64,000 nucleotides of DNA from Elymus sibiricus (GCA_039707655.1 CM077668.1:64869086-64933085); one strand, 5' to 3'; counted from the first letter of the stretch, positions 22,655 to 34,715 are shown. Notes: a model not told the origin generated them from the sequence alone. Made by a program: numbers and translations.

Positions 22655-23145
22655 TGAGGGTGTCCCGGACTAGGGGGTACTCGGGCTGCCGGCCTATCTC
22701 TTGTAGGCCAGACTGGTGGGCCGTTCTCTACTCGTCGATGGAAGACCAGATCGTGGGCGACCCCGTGTATTAGAAGGAAACCTCCGAAGACTTGGCGTCT
22801 CCTCCAATGAATGATTAGCGTGACCGGCATGTTTATCCCCTGATGGTAACCGACCATGTGTAATCCTAGGACCTCCTGGTGTCTATATAAACCAGAAGGC
22901 CTAGTCCGTAGAGGATCATCACATCATATTCATTACCTAGGGTTAGCCCAGTCGATCTCGAGGTAGATCAACTCTATAACCTTCATACAATCACATCAAT
23001 ACAATCAAGCGGGACGTAGGGTATTACCTCTTCGAGAGGGCCAGAACCTGGGTAAATCATCGTCTCTACGCTCTCTGTTATCCATTGATTCCTAGACCCA
23101 CAGTTCGGATCCCCTACCCGAGATCTGCCGGTTTTGGTACCGACA
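22655..23145 (+). mobile_element. solo LTR (491 bp) in exon 1 of the antisense gene
   Basis: Starts TGAGGGTGTCCCGG and ends GGTACCGACA, flanked by a perfect 5-bp duplication CCATC (22650-22654 and 23146-23150). Removing it and one duplication rejoins the reading frame at ...SLPPH/PFLHGF. It has a TATA box (CTATATAAACC) near 22892. It resembles the LTR of element B (shared GGACTAGGGGGTACTC and the ACCGACA end), so it is a related family reduced by LTR-LTR recombination. Confidence 0.92.
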
Positions 23146-25158
23146 CCATCCTTTCCTCCATGGCTTCTTGAATTTCTTCGGGGCGCAACTGCATCATTTA
23201 CCCCCGAATGCCATTGTCTATCTTTTCGCCTTCGTCTCCCTCTGCGAGAACTTCCTAGGCTGTCATCCCCATTGGGGGCTCTTTAAGCACATCTTCACCT
23301 ATCGGTCTATGACCGTGAAGAAGGCCTCCCCGGAAGGGGCCAAGACCAATGTAACCCATCTGTGTGGTGGATTAGGAATCCAGCTTAGGGGTGGGAGTAC
23401 TTTCCCAACTTTTTAATTCCCGAACTCGGTCAAAGGCTGGCAAAACTCCTGGTTTTATTGTAAGGATATTCTGAGTTCCGGTTCATCGACCGGTCTCCCT
23501 CCGTACTCGGTCGAGAGGGTTGGTGCTCCAGTGTCCCTCAAGGTGGCAAAGGGAGAGAAAGTTGACGTAGGAATTTTGGTAGATTCCCTGGTGGGGATCG
23601 TAAGGGCTGGAGTGGATGGAAAGGATCTGCTGGAGGTCTTCCTCACTCGGCGGATCCAGCCACTGCAAGAGAGGACATCCCATGTGGATATATACCGGGC
23701 CGAGTGTTCCATCCCGAGTGCATCCGGAGGATCCGATTGCAAAGGACGTGGAGGGTTGGATAAAGGTCATCACCTCTGTGCGTGACAACCCGCGGGGGGC
23801 GAGGAGAGTGCCCCCTTACAACCACAAGAATCTGCCTGCCGAGGTAATTCACGTCAACTTGGCCGAGTCATATTGGTGTTGGAGTCGTGTGAGCATATTT
23901 GACTTCGTGCTTCTGTTTCAGCAGGAATTCCAGAAGATGGTGTCACTGGTGCCGAATATCGACCGTGCCCCTCGGGACGTGGAGAGCGACAATGAGCAGC
24001 ACTTTCCCGAGGCAAGCTATGAGGAGGAAAGTGACGATGATGAAGAGGAGAGCGGTGAGGCAAGTGACGAGGCAGAATCTTCTCCGTCCGACACCGTCCC
24101 CAAAAACATTCGGTCCAAGATGGCTTATGATCCGAGTGCCCGCGCACCTGTCACTCGGGCATCAGGTGTTCAGGCTCCGACTGCTCCGGCTCCGAGTGTG
24201 TGGAACCCGAAGCGTGGCCGAGCCGAGCCTGCAGAACAAGAGGAGAGGGCGTCCAAACAGCCCAAGCAGGCGGCCAGCAAACCTCGAAAGGCCGTGGCTA
24301 TGCTGAAAATTAAGATGACCGTGTCGGTTGCTTCAACGTAAGTGCCAAAGTCGAATGCTTTTGACTTCGTGCATCCATATGGTTTTATGGTCGTCTGATC
24401 TTGTAAATGCAGCGCTGCGATGTCCATAACCTTGACTGATCTGAATGCTGCCAAGAAGGGCCAGACCAAGGGCGATACCGCGGACGCGATGACTTCTAAA
24501 GGTACTGACCAACTTGTTTTCAAATCACATCCGAGTGATCCGATGATTGGTACTTATCACTGATGTGTTTGCAGCGCCGTTGGAAGTGATCCATGTTGAC
24601 GATGATGACAAGGTCATGGAGGAGGGCGAAATAGGTGATCCACCAAGCCCGAAGGCGCTAGGCCCGAAAGGTGGTAAGAAGGCGCAGGCTATTGCCGAAA
24701 GCGTTGAGAAAGAAGTCCCTCCAAGCAAACCGAGTCAGATTCCTTCGGCAGACACTGGCATGGGGCCCACTGGTCCGAGTGACTCAACTCAGACCGACGT
24801 TGGGCCAATAGTTGCTGCTCCAACTCCCTCACCAGCACCGGCGACAACAACGGCATCAGGTACCCTGGTTACTCTGATGAGAGTCCCAGAAGACCAAGTA
24901 GGAGCGAGCAAGGAAGCCGTGGTCCAGGTTGACCTGATGAACCGACGGCTGAAGGAAGCATACGACGCCAGCGAGGTCTTGAAGACCAATGTTCGAGTAA
25001 GTGCCATTATAAGTAAGTTTGGTCATTCGGATGTCTCTCTTCCAGTTGGTTCACACAGGGTACACCCACTGGGTGTGTTTTTCTTCCAGTGGGGCACGCT
25101 GGGTGCACCCACTGGGTGTAGTCCCCAAGACTGCCATCGACTGTATGCAGTCGGCGGG

Positions 25159-25579
25159 TGACGGTGTCCTGGACTAGGGGGTACTCACCACGTCGTCTCC
25201 CGACCAGGTGGATCGGGCCGAGGACCCCCATGGCGGTTCACTCATGGGCCACTTCGGGCAGCCCATGACGCATACAAGGAAGATTCTACAAGACTTGGTG
25301 CACAAGCCGAAGACTCTCCTAAACCCTAGGCCTCCGGTACATTATATAAACCGAGGCCAGGCTAGTCAATAGATGATCTCATATTCATTAGAACATTCTC
25401 GTGGTAGATATATGTACTCTGTACTACACCACATATGAATACAATAAAAAGCAGGACGTAGGGTATTATCTCTTCGAGAGATCTCGAACCTGGGTAAAAT
25501 CCTGTGTCCGTGTTACCATCGCTCCAATACGCCTAGCTTAGGACCCCTACTACGAGATATGCCGGATTTGACACCGACA
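25159..25579 (+). repeat. element B, 5' LTR
   Basis: 421 bp, TG...CA, with TATA box TATATAAA at 25343-25350. Confidence 0.92.
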
Positions 25580-28500
25580 TTGGTGCTTTCATTGAGAGTC
25601 TGCTGGGTAGTCGCCGCGGTGCGATGGGAATTCGGATCGGCTTCACCGCGATCTACGCGTCGGAACCGAGCTACATCGTCAACGTCGGCATCTTCGTCAC
25701 CGGCTCGACTGGTCACCTCGGCTAGGCTAGGGACTAGGCTTCTCTTCGGATCGTCAAGTTCGGATGGATGTCTTCGTCATCATCAAATCCGATCTCATCC
25801 GGGATCATGGAAAAATCGTCCATGGTGCTCGGGGGCTCAACGTCAACAATGCCCTCGCGCGATCATGCAGTTTTTTCTGGACAGCGGATTCGTGTTCGCC
25901 GTCCACGTCTCCTCGAGTGTCACTTTGACGATTGCTTCGGTGGAATTGTGCAAAATTGAGTCTAGAACAACCCTGCAAAATTTCGTCGCGTTCCGATGGA
26001 GTAATCTCCAGCGATCTCCGACATACCGGAGCCCTGTCAAAACTGAACGGGAATCTGGACGAGTTTAGGGCGAAGAGTCCAGCAGTTAGCTCGGAAATCC
26101 TTTGGAAGATCCCACGTTCATCGGCTGCGGAATTCCTATATCCATCAACCCACAAAATTTCAACCCGATCCGACGGTTCAAACTCCGGGAGACGTCCGAT
26201 GAGTGCATCAATTTTCGGATCTATTTTCTGCGCGAAAACGAATCCGACCCGAATTCATCTTTCTTCATGAACGGGATATTGGACATCCTTTTTGAAGGAA
26301 TTTTTTCTAGGGTATTGTGTGTTGTTCTCAAACACGTGCCCACAAATTTTGAGTCTTTTCCGAGGCGATCTTCACCGTCGCGCCGATGTCAAACCGGCCC
26401 GACCACGTTGCTCCACGGCTACCGACCTGCGCCAACATCGACTGCGCCGTCGCTCCATCGAGCCGACGACAACCACCTTGGATCATCACATCGGCGAGCC
26501 GACCAAGAGTTCCGCACCGCTCTCCCTAATGATCGTCAAGATAACATCGTCAACTTACGGATTGCACGGGTCGGGCGCGTCAGCATCACCGCGCGGTCAC
26601 TTCTCAAGCCAGCATTGAGCGCGTCACAAAGTTTCGACCTGCGTCGGCATCGCCACGCCGTTGCTTCTTCGAGCCGACGTCGACCTCGCCGACCTGCATC
26701 GACACCTCGGCTGGCATGGGGGTTGCAACGTCACCTTACCGACCTGCTCCGACACCTCGGCTAAACCGGGGGCTTCGCCATCTCTTCATCAACCTACTCG
26801 GAGACTTCGGCATCAACAGCCGATCAGTTTCGTCACCTCGGCTGGACCGGGGGCTTCGCCTCGCCACATCGACCGTACTGTGCCGAGCTCCTAGCTCGGC
26901 CAACTCGGGCTTGGGGTCTGGCACCTCAATCAAGCCGAGGGCTATGCGTCTTCGTCCCGCCACAAGCCCACACCACGTCATCAACGCCGAGCACATTAAC
27001 CAGCTAAGTCGCTTTCATGCTCAACTTTTTTAAATGTTCAATTTTTGTTCGGTTCGATGAAGCATTATATTTATGTTAAAATCTGTTTGTTAAAAACGAG
27101 GTTCGTTAAAAACCGGTTCTTTTTCCCATGTTAACTGGGGGCTCTTTAATTTATATGAGTCGTTTTTATAATAAATGTGTTTTCTTCTTGGTCGTTGCAA
27201 AGTCTTTTTCTACTACTCCTTTTTTCCGACGCGAGTGTGTGGTCAATAGCCAGGTAGCCTGGTTTCTCTCTAAAGCTGCTCGAGTTTAGTTCACTAAACT
27301 GGCCTAAGAAGCACTCCGCCTTCGGGATAGGAGGTTGAAGCCGAAGGTTGACCCACTTGAAGTCTAGAGATCGGATGTATCATGTTAAAGCACGACGGAA
27401 GCACAAACTAATTTTAAGACCAATTTTCGGATTGGCACCAAAAAACTTGATTTAGTTCGGACGTCAAGTTTTTACATAAGTTTTTTGGCTTTTCGAGCTC
27501 ATGGCACTTTTAAGCTATTTTTATGTTTTTCTTTCAGGAGGCGGGACATCCTCATGACCGAGGTGCCCTGCATAATAATTCAGCTCAGGAGATCTTTTCC
27601 AACCCGCAGCTCGGCATCTTTCCTGCCGACCTACACCTCACCGTTGGCGAAACGCACATGACATCTGGACTAGTTCCCGAGGAGATTCGATCCTCAGGTT
27701 GGTCGGCCGCACCCAACCTGAGTCTCGAGGGATACTGTGTGTCTCCAGCATAACTCTCGCAGTACAACGTCGGATGCCTTTAAAGCATCGGCAATATCAA
27801 CGGGGGGCTGCGACTAGAGCCGAACCCACCAAAAGCCAAGGCACTTCGAGGAGTCCTCGGCAAAACATTCTCGGCTATTGCTTTATATGCATCAGTTTCG
27901 AATTGTGTCTTCGGTCAATAGTTGGGTTGCCCGGCTCCTGTGCTTGCCTCTTACGTTCCCCTTTGTTCGGCTAGGTGTGCAAAGGGAGAACCACTGCGAT
28001 TGTACTTCCGATTTAACTGGTCAAGTACCTCAGTGGAGAAAGCCGAAAACTGACTGTCACAATGAGCGCAAACTGGTCAGCGATCCGATGACTGTATCAA
28101 CCTATAGATCGATAGAGGTTACCCCGTGGGCCTTTCATAAAATTGGCCGAAGTGTTAATGGCTTGACCTCGGCTGACGCCGAACACTAACCGGGGGCTAG
28201 TAACTGGCCTCCCAACTTTAAGCTCCTATGACTAGGTGAAAGTTATAAAGCCTGCATATCTGATTGCCTCGTTTCCGCTAGCACAACCGCCTCCGGGCAC
28301 CGAGACGTCGGCTAAGAGTTGTCTTGTTAGTACGGAAACACCCTGCGTAGCATCTACAAAGGGGTGGAAGCCGACGATGGGCCACTTTCAAATGATAAAC
28401 GGTCACAACGGAGTCAAAATAACATATAGTATAAAGCGTTTGTATTCAATATACGAGTGCCGCCTTCCATAATCATTGTTATAAAGCCATAAATATGCAT

Positions 28501-29453
28501 CAATTTGACTTGAGATCTGGCCAAGCTGGGTTGCCTGGCTCCTGTGCTTGCCCCCTACGTTCCCAATTGTTCGGCTAGGGGGTAAAGGGAGCACCTCTGT
28601 GATTGATACTACCGGGTTATCTGAGTTAGTACCTCAGACTGGGTGAAGCCGAAAGCTAGCAAGCTCAAGAACATAATTGGTCGGCAACGACTGAAGTGAA
28701 AATCTCGGTTTTTTAAAGCCAAATACTTCGGGAGTTTTCCCCGAATTAATCTTCACTATTTTCTCCCACTTAGATCGGAGATGAAGTTACATAATCATGG
28801 TTAGCATGATAACCTGTGAAAAGGAACCTATAAAGAAACTATTTTTCCCAGAAGATGTTTCTTACGTTAAAGAGTAATATAACATATCTCTCCGCGTACC
28901 TTTGTTTATAAAACCGGATGGCCGGATTGCCATGTTTTCCGTAAATCTTTGCCCTTATAAAGGCTTTATAAAGTAGGAAAACACTCCTTGGCTACTGGCC
29001 GAGGAGGTTGAAGCCGATGGTCGGTCAACAAAGTTTTGTACAATGCGGATCCGAGCATTAATGATGTAAAGGACTTGGATACATAGAATCATTACACACA
29101 AATTATGATTAAAATCAATTTACTCCGGATATTGATCCTTAATTCGGCCACCCTTGCCCAATTTAAGGCTCGGGGGCTACTGGGCTTCGCGCTTCTCACT
29201 TAAAATCCATTAACGGGTTACATCGATCCCCTGATCTGGTGTTGCCACCCGACTAGTGGCTCGGATGCTACTGCATTGATGATTCAATACAGAAAATTCA
29301 AAGTGCAAAATAGTTTCCGAGGAGATTACGATCCTCGGGTTGGTCGGCCGCACCCAACCTGAGTCTCGAGGACTATGCACACCGTGTTTCTGTTCTTAAG
29401 TATGCTGCCGAGCTAGGAGTTGATCTTCAGGCCGATTTCGCGAATCGACCTGA
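25580..29453 (+). other. element B internal region, left of the CACTA element
   Basis: Non-coding. It contains imperfect duplicated blocks: GTTGGTCGGCCGCACCCAAC near 27700 and again near 29340, and a GGCTCCTGTGCTTGCC...TTCGGCTAGG block near 27930 and 28535. The phrase ACCGGGGGCTTCGCC recurs near 26765 and 26850. ORFs of 100-220 codons at 25.5-27 kb show no recognisable domain. Confidence 0.6.
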
Positions 29454-29839
29454 CACTACTAGAAAAAAGGCTGTTAGTGGCGCACCTATTTTGGCTATTA
29501 ATGGCGCACTATAGGTGCGCCACTATTATCACGCCATTAGTAACAAATAGTAATGGCGCACCTCTGGTGCGCCATTAGTAATCCAAATACTAGTGGCGCA
29601 CCACGTGGTGCGCCATTACTATTGCTACAGGTGCGCCACTGGTAAATTTTTTTTTATTGAATTTTTTTTTGAAATTTGAAGGCGGGAAAATAGTAGTGGC
29701 GCACCATGCACTGGTGCGCCATTGCTAACTTTTTTTTGAATTCTAGATCCGGATCTGGCACGATTTTTTTTGCGATTTTTTTTGTGATATTTTTTCAAAT
29801 TTCGTTCTGCTACGTTCTTTGTGCCGGGGAGCTCCACAT

Positions 29840-30310
29840 GTGGCCGGAGAGGAGGTCGCCGGAGAGGAGGGAGGAGAGACCATGAGGAGGAGAGGAGGGA
29901 GGAGAGACCATGAGGAGGAGAGGAGGGAGGAGGAGGTCGCCGGAGAGGAGCTCGCCTAGGTCACCGGAGAGGAGGAGGAGGTCACCGGAGAGGACCGGAG
30001 AGGAGGTCGCCGGAGAGGAGGAGGAGGTCGCCGGTGAGGACCGGAGAGGAGGTCGCCTAGGTCGCCGGAGAGGAGGGAGGAGGAGGTCGTCGCAGAGAAG
30101 GGAGGAGGAGGTCGTCGGAGAGAAGGGAGGAGGAGGTCGCCGGAGAGGAGCTCGCCTAGGTCACCGGAGAGGTGGAGGAGGTCGTCGGAGAGCACCGTGA
30201 GGAGGTCGCCGGAGAGGAGGAGGGGAGCATGGTGGAGGAGAGGAGGAGATGGAGTGGAGGAGAGGAGGAGAGGAGGAGAAGAATGAAGAGGTAAGGAGGA
30301 GGAGGCCGAC
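29840..30310 (+). repeat. purine-only GGAGGA tract in the CACTA element
   Basis: Almost uninterrupted AG-rich sequence built from GAGGAGG and GTCGCCGGAGA words. It yields Arg/Glu/Gly-rich ORFs on one strand and Ser/Leu/Pro-rich ones on the other; both look like composition artefacts. Confidence 0.8.
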
Positions 30311-30932
30311 CGGGTTTAATATATGGCTTAGCAGTGGCGCACCTTGTACTAGTGCGCCATTGCTAACCCTTTTTTTATTTTTTCTATTTTTTTGATTTTT
30401 TTTGAATTCTGAAGGCGGGAAATTAGTAATGGCGCACCATGGTGTGGTGCGCCATTGCTATGGTACATAGCAATGGCGCACCTAGGTGTGGTGCGCCATT
30501 ACTATTTTTAAAAAAATTTGAATTTTGAAGGCGGGAAAATAGTAGTGGCGCACTATGCACTGGTGCGCCATTGCTAACTTTTTTTAATTTTTTTATTTTT
30601 TTGCCTCCAGATCTTAAAATGGCTGTAACTTTTTTTCTGTTAGGTTTTTGAGGATTCTAAAAAATCGATAACTGGCATAGCCAGTTGAATTCGGATGTAA
30701 CTTTTCGAGTAGATGCTTTTTCATACAAAAAACTTTTTCATCGGAGGTCGTATGCAAAAGTTATGGCCATTTTACCGAAACACGGTGGCCTTTTGCAAAA
30801 AAATTCAAAATTCGTGTTTGTTAATTTTCCTAACAACTAGAACACATAACACATGGGCATCTATTTTTTTGAATTTTTTTGAATCTTTTATCATTTTCTT
30901 TTATTTATTTTTAAACTGAAAAGACGATCCAC

Positions 30933-31008
30933 GGGGGGGGGGGGGGGGGGGGGGTGGGGGTGGGGGGGTGGGGGTGGGTGTGTGTGTGGGGGGGTGTGTG
31001 TTTGTGTG
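30933..31008 (+). repeat. poly-G (22 G) and TG-rich run in the CACTA element
   Basis: A homopolymer of 22 G at 30933-30954 followed by GGGGGTGGG and GTGTGTG runs. It is capable of forming a G-quadruplex and prone to sequencing-length error. Confidence 0.8.
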
Positions 31009-31081
31009 TATGTGAGACGTTAGTAATGGCGCACCAGGGAGGGTGCGCCATTACTAACCCCACACACACGCAGGCACACAG

Positions 31082-31182
31082 CCCCACCAGACATAGCAAT
31101 GGCGCACCACACCAAGGTGCGCCATTACTATGTTAGTAATGGCGCACCTTGGTGTGGTGCGCCATTGCTATGTCTGGTGGGG
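31082..31182. repeat. 49-bp perfect inverted repeat with 3-base spacer
   Basis: Left arm 31082-31130, spacer TGT, right arm 31134-31182, with no mismatch over 49 bases. It contains two of the GGCGCACC palindromes per arm, giving a nested hairpin. Confidence 0.93.
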
Positions 31183-31360
31183 TGGGGGGATGGACACAAA
31201 AAATAGCAATGGCGCACTGCTCAGGTGGTGCGCCACTACTAAAAAAATAACAATGGCGCACCTGCTTCTGGTGCGCCATTGCTATATAACAGTGGCGCAC
31301 CACCACCATGGTGCGCCACTAATAGGGATATTGGCTATAGCCATTTTTCTAGTAGTGTGA

Positions 31361-32072
31361 GTCTCAGGGGCTACTGGGATCAGCGGTTTTATGTTTTCCT
31401 TCAGGTGCATCTCGGATTTTAGGCCGACACACACCTTGAGGGCTACTGGCTATATATCTCGGCAGAGAATAAATTGCACCAATCAAAAATATATCCGCAA
31501 AAAATCAGCCCAAGCCCGAGGTGGTGCACCACTTCGGAAGCAGTCCGGCATAAAGCTTGGATTCGAATGGCTGGCTCCATAGAGAGCATTTCCGGCATTA
31601 AGCTCGGATAACCTCCTTCAAACTTTTTCAAAGATGAGGTACTCTGTGCCTCCTCGGATGCAGTCCGGCATTGGAGCTCGGCTGCAAAAGACACCTCGGA
31701 TACAGACCGGTGGTGGAGCTCGGCTGCTAAAATGTATCTCAGATACAGACCAGCGTTGGAGCTCGGTTGCAAGAAGATACCTTGGATGCAGTCCGGCGCT
31801 GGAGCTCGGATGCAAAGAGGACACCTCCGCGCTGGAAACACTTCGAACCCGAGGTGTGGCATAAAAAATAACAAGGCATTGATAAAGGCCGAGAACTTAA
31901 AGGACTCCTCGGATACCCGACGTGTGAACTCTTCGGATACACCTCGGCGATCCTCGAGATCAGAGATGGGAAGATTAGTTGAAACAATTTTCAAGACCGA
32001 CGACCGAAGACGAAGAACAGTTCGGAAGAACCGAGGAGTGTCCCCAATTTGAAGACCGGTTCAGGGGGCTAC
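31361..32072 (+). other. element B internal region, right part
   Basis: Non-coding. Four to five imperfect repeats of about 40-55 bp lie at 31640-31830, each with a CGGATGCAGTCCGG or CAGATACAGACC start and a GGAGCTCGG core. Confidence 0.6.
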
Positions 32073-32493
32073 TGACGGTGTCCTGGACTAGGGGGTACTC
32101 ATCACGTCGTCTCCCGACCAGGTGGATCGGGCCGAGGACCCCCATGGCAGTTCACTCATGGGCCACTTCGGGCAGCCCATGACGCATACAAGGAAGATTC
32201 TACAAGACTTGGTGCACAAGCCGAAGACTCTCCTAAACCCTAGGCCTCCGGTACATTATATAAACCGAGGCCAAGCTAGTCAATAGATGATCTCATATTC
32301 ATTAGAACAATCTCGTGCTAGATATATGTACTCTGCACTACACCCCATATGAATACAATCAAAAGCAGGACATAGGGTATTATCTCTTCGAGAGAGCCCG
32401 AACCTGGGTAAAATCCTGTGTCCGTGTTACCATCGCTCCAAGACGCCTAGCTTAGGACCCCTACTATGAGATATGCCGGATTTGACACCGACA
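32073..32493 (+). repeat. element B, 3' LTR
   Basis: 421 bp and the partner of 25159-25579. Confidence 0.92.
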
Positions 32494-34240
32494 GTGGGAG
32501 TTTTAGAACTTGTATTTTCTTTAAGTGTTGCGATCCATTCGGAACTTCCCGGTAGTTTGTCCGACTGTAATTCTTCCAATGGGGGCACGCTGAGTGCACC
32601 CACTGGGTGTAGTCCCCGAGACTGCCGTCGATCACGGACGATCGGCGGGAGTCTTAGAACTTGAATTTTGTTGATTCTTGCACTCGGAATGCAATCCTCA
32701 CTCGGCTAGCCGAGTGGAGGTAGTTTGTTCGAGGTACTCGAACTGATCGAGCTTGTTCCTTCCTTAGAAGGTACACTTTAGTATCTCGTACTGGTCAAGC
32801 TTGTTCCTTTCTTAGAAGGACTTTTGTCTTGCTGCCGACTGATTTACTTTCTGTGTCTGTATCAGAGAACTTGTGATCTTAGAACTCACTATGCTGCCAT
32901 AGAGAAGGAGGTGCTGCACCTTCGCCTAGATCTGGACACGAAAAAGCATAAGAGTGCCCGTCTCGAGCATGAAAAACGCACCATGGGAGGTAAACTTCGT
33001 TGACCGAATGCTTTCCGCCATTTGTCTTTCCTTTGATTCGAGTAATCTCGCTCTAGCAGATGTTCGTAGCGAGAAGACACGTCTTTCCACAAGGCTCAGG
33101 ACCTGTATTTCTTTAGAAACCATGAAGCAGGCCCTCGAGGACAAGGACAACAAGCTCGCCGAGGCTTGGAAGAATGGAAAGGCAAAGACCAAGGCGGCTA
33201 AGGACTCACTGAAGAGCGTGGAGAAGCTCAAGAAGGAGAACGAGACCCTGAAGATCGTGTCTGAAGCGATGAAGGGGGAAATCTCAGAGCTGAAGAAGAA
33301 CTACACCGAGTGGGAGGCTAAGTACAACACCCAGTCGATCTCCTTCGAGAAAGAGAAGAAAGAGCTTGACGACAAGGTTGTCAATCTGCTCTAGAAGAAA
33401 ATTGACCTCGAGAAGTTCGTTGAAGATGTTGCTGAAGAGATGAACAAGAAGCTCGAAGGTATGAAAACTGAAGCCGAGTGACTTTCACTTACTTCAGGGT
33501 GCCCTTTATAATGCTGATTTTTGTTCTTCCATGTGCACAGGGTTCTACTCGGACGTGGAGGAGGAGACAGAATGGATCCAGACGGAGTTGGACCCCAAGA
33601 AGGAGCCGATGCGTGACAGCACCACTCTGTCGCTTCTCCGCCTCGATGAGCGCACCGAGTGTGTGTTGAAGTACCTCCATCGACTGAAAGACGTCGTGAA
33701 CCAGATCGACGAGAAGCTGTTCCCAGGGGAAAAATTCTCAAGTCATCTGGAGCCACTGCTCAGCCGACTGAAAGAGTACCCCGACCACATCGAGGCTTGG
33801 AAGAAATCTGCTGCTCGGTGTGGGGCAGATGTATCCCTGTCACTCATCCGAATCCATTGCAAGAATGTTGACGAAGGGAAGTTGAAGGCTCTCAGGGTTG
33901 CCAACACCAATAAACTCCAGTTCCAGGACTTCCTCGAGACATTCATCGAGGCAGCCACTCGGATCGCGGAAGCCATAGACCTGAGTGTCTTCATCGACCC
34001 TGCTAGTCCATAGGAGGAGCCCAAGGAAGGTGCTGACAAGGCATGAAAAAACTTGAAGTCCGATTAAATTTGCATCGGTATGCCGAGTGATTTTGTAGCC
34101 GTTAAACTTGATTGAGCCTTGGGCTCAGATACTTGGGTTTAGACTTGTTTGTTTGCTTTAAATCGGTCGATGAAAATGTTGGAATGTTTTGATGCTTCGT
34201 CTGAGCTTGGCATTATTGTTTTCATCCGATTGAGTTTTAA

Positions 34241-34715
34241 CTTAGGTGAATTCTGGTTCGCGGCTAAGCCCCCAAGTGAGAAGGATGTTCCCACTCGGAT
34301 GAGTTTTTTAACTTAGGCGAATTCTGGTTCGCGGCTAAGCCCCCGAGTGAGAACGATGTTCCCACTCGGATGAGTTTTTTAACTTAGGCGAATTCGGGTT
34401 CGTGGCTAAGCCCCCGAGTGAGAAGGATGTTCCCACTCGGATGAGTTTTTAGCTTAATTAGGCGAATTCTGGTTCGCGGCTAAGCCCCCGATTGAGAAGG
34501 ATGTTCCCACTCGGACGAGTTTTTAACTCAGGCGAATTCTGGTTCACGGCTAAGCCCCCGAGTGAGAGATGTTCTCACTCGGATGAGTTTTTAACTTAGG
34601 CGAATTTTGGTTTGCGGCTTAGCCCCCGTGTGGGAAGGATGTTCCCACTCGGATGAGTTTTTTAACTTAGGCGAATTCTGGTTCGCGGCTAAGCCCAGTC
34701 CCCGAGTGAGTTGTA
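34241..34715. repeat. 71-bp tandem array in element A (about seven units)
   Basis: Units start at 34241, 34312, 34383, 34453, 34527, 34595 and 34666. Each carries GCGAATTCTGGTTCGCGGCTA followed by AAGCCCCCGAGTGAGA and GTTCCCACTCGGATGAG with small changes. The array lies exactly between the ends of the two convergent genes of element A. Confidence 0.9.

Larger units (their letters stand above)
29454..31357. mobile_element. non-autonomous CACTA (En/Spm) transposon, 1904 bp
   Basis: The left end CACTACTAGAAAAAAGGCT and the right end, in reverse complement CACTACTAGAAAAATGGCT, are terminal inverted repeats. The flanking 3 bp are TGA on both sides (29451-29453 and 31358-31360), the size expected for CACTA. 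No transposase is encoded. The element is filled with subterminal palindromes of the form TAGTAATGGCGCACC...GGTGCGCCATTACTA, at least a dozen of them, which would be the transposase binding sites and also fold as hairpins in RNA. Confidence 0.95.
25159..32493 (+). mobile_element. element B: non-autonomous LTR retrotransposon
   Basis: Two 421-bp LTRs (25159-25579 and 32073-32493) start TGACGGTGTCC and end GACACCGACA, and differ at 13 positions. The flanking 5 bp are GCGGG and GTGGG, one mismatch. A conserved TTGGTGCTTTCATTGAGAG follows the 5' LTR and GGTTCAGGGGGCTAC precedes the 3' LTR, as primer site and polypurine tract. Without the CACTA insertion it is about 5.4 kb. No gag or pol motif appears in any frame, so it needs another element's proteins. 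It sits in intron 4 of the element A antisense gene. Confidence 0.9.
22382..34013 (+). pseudogene. element A antisense gene, putative gypsy-type transposon protein (PF04195-like), seven exons, disrupted
   Basis: Lies antisense to gag-pol, between the polypurine tract and the pol end. Exons by splice signals and protein continuity: 22382-23843 (holding a solo LTR), 23922-24337, 24413-24501, 24575-24996, 32876-32989, 33060-33458, 33541-34013. All introns have GT-AG ends, and intron 4 (24997-32875) contains element B. Exon 1 encodes the PF04195 region (FFGAQLHHLPPNAIVYL, CENFLGCHPHWGLFKHIF, IQPLQ). Exon 2 is acidic (about 24000-24090). Exons 5-6 are a charged coiled coil. Exon 7 ends ARCGADVSLSLIRIHC...DPASP. 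Damage: a frameshift near 22470, TAG near 22591, TAG at 33392 and the insertions. Such antisense ORFs are known in Tat elements; their function is unknown. Confidence 0.8.

Noticed and set aside
26102..26764. 220-codon ORF in element B
   Set aside because: No recognisable domain, biased composition, and no support from position (not near the primer site as gag would be).
29910..30200. Arg/Gly/Glu-rich ORF
   Set aside because: Produced by the AG-only tract inside the CACTA element; no domain.
29454..31357. CRISPR-like array of palindromic repeats
   Set aside because: Spacing is irregular, the repeats are inverted pairs, and the unit has CACTA ends with a 3-bp duplication in a plant genome.
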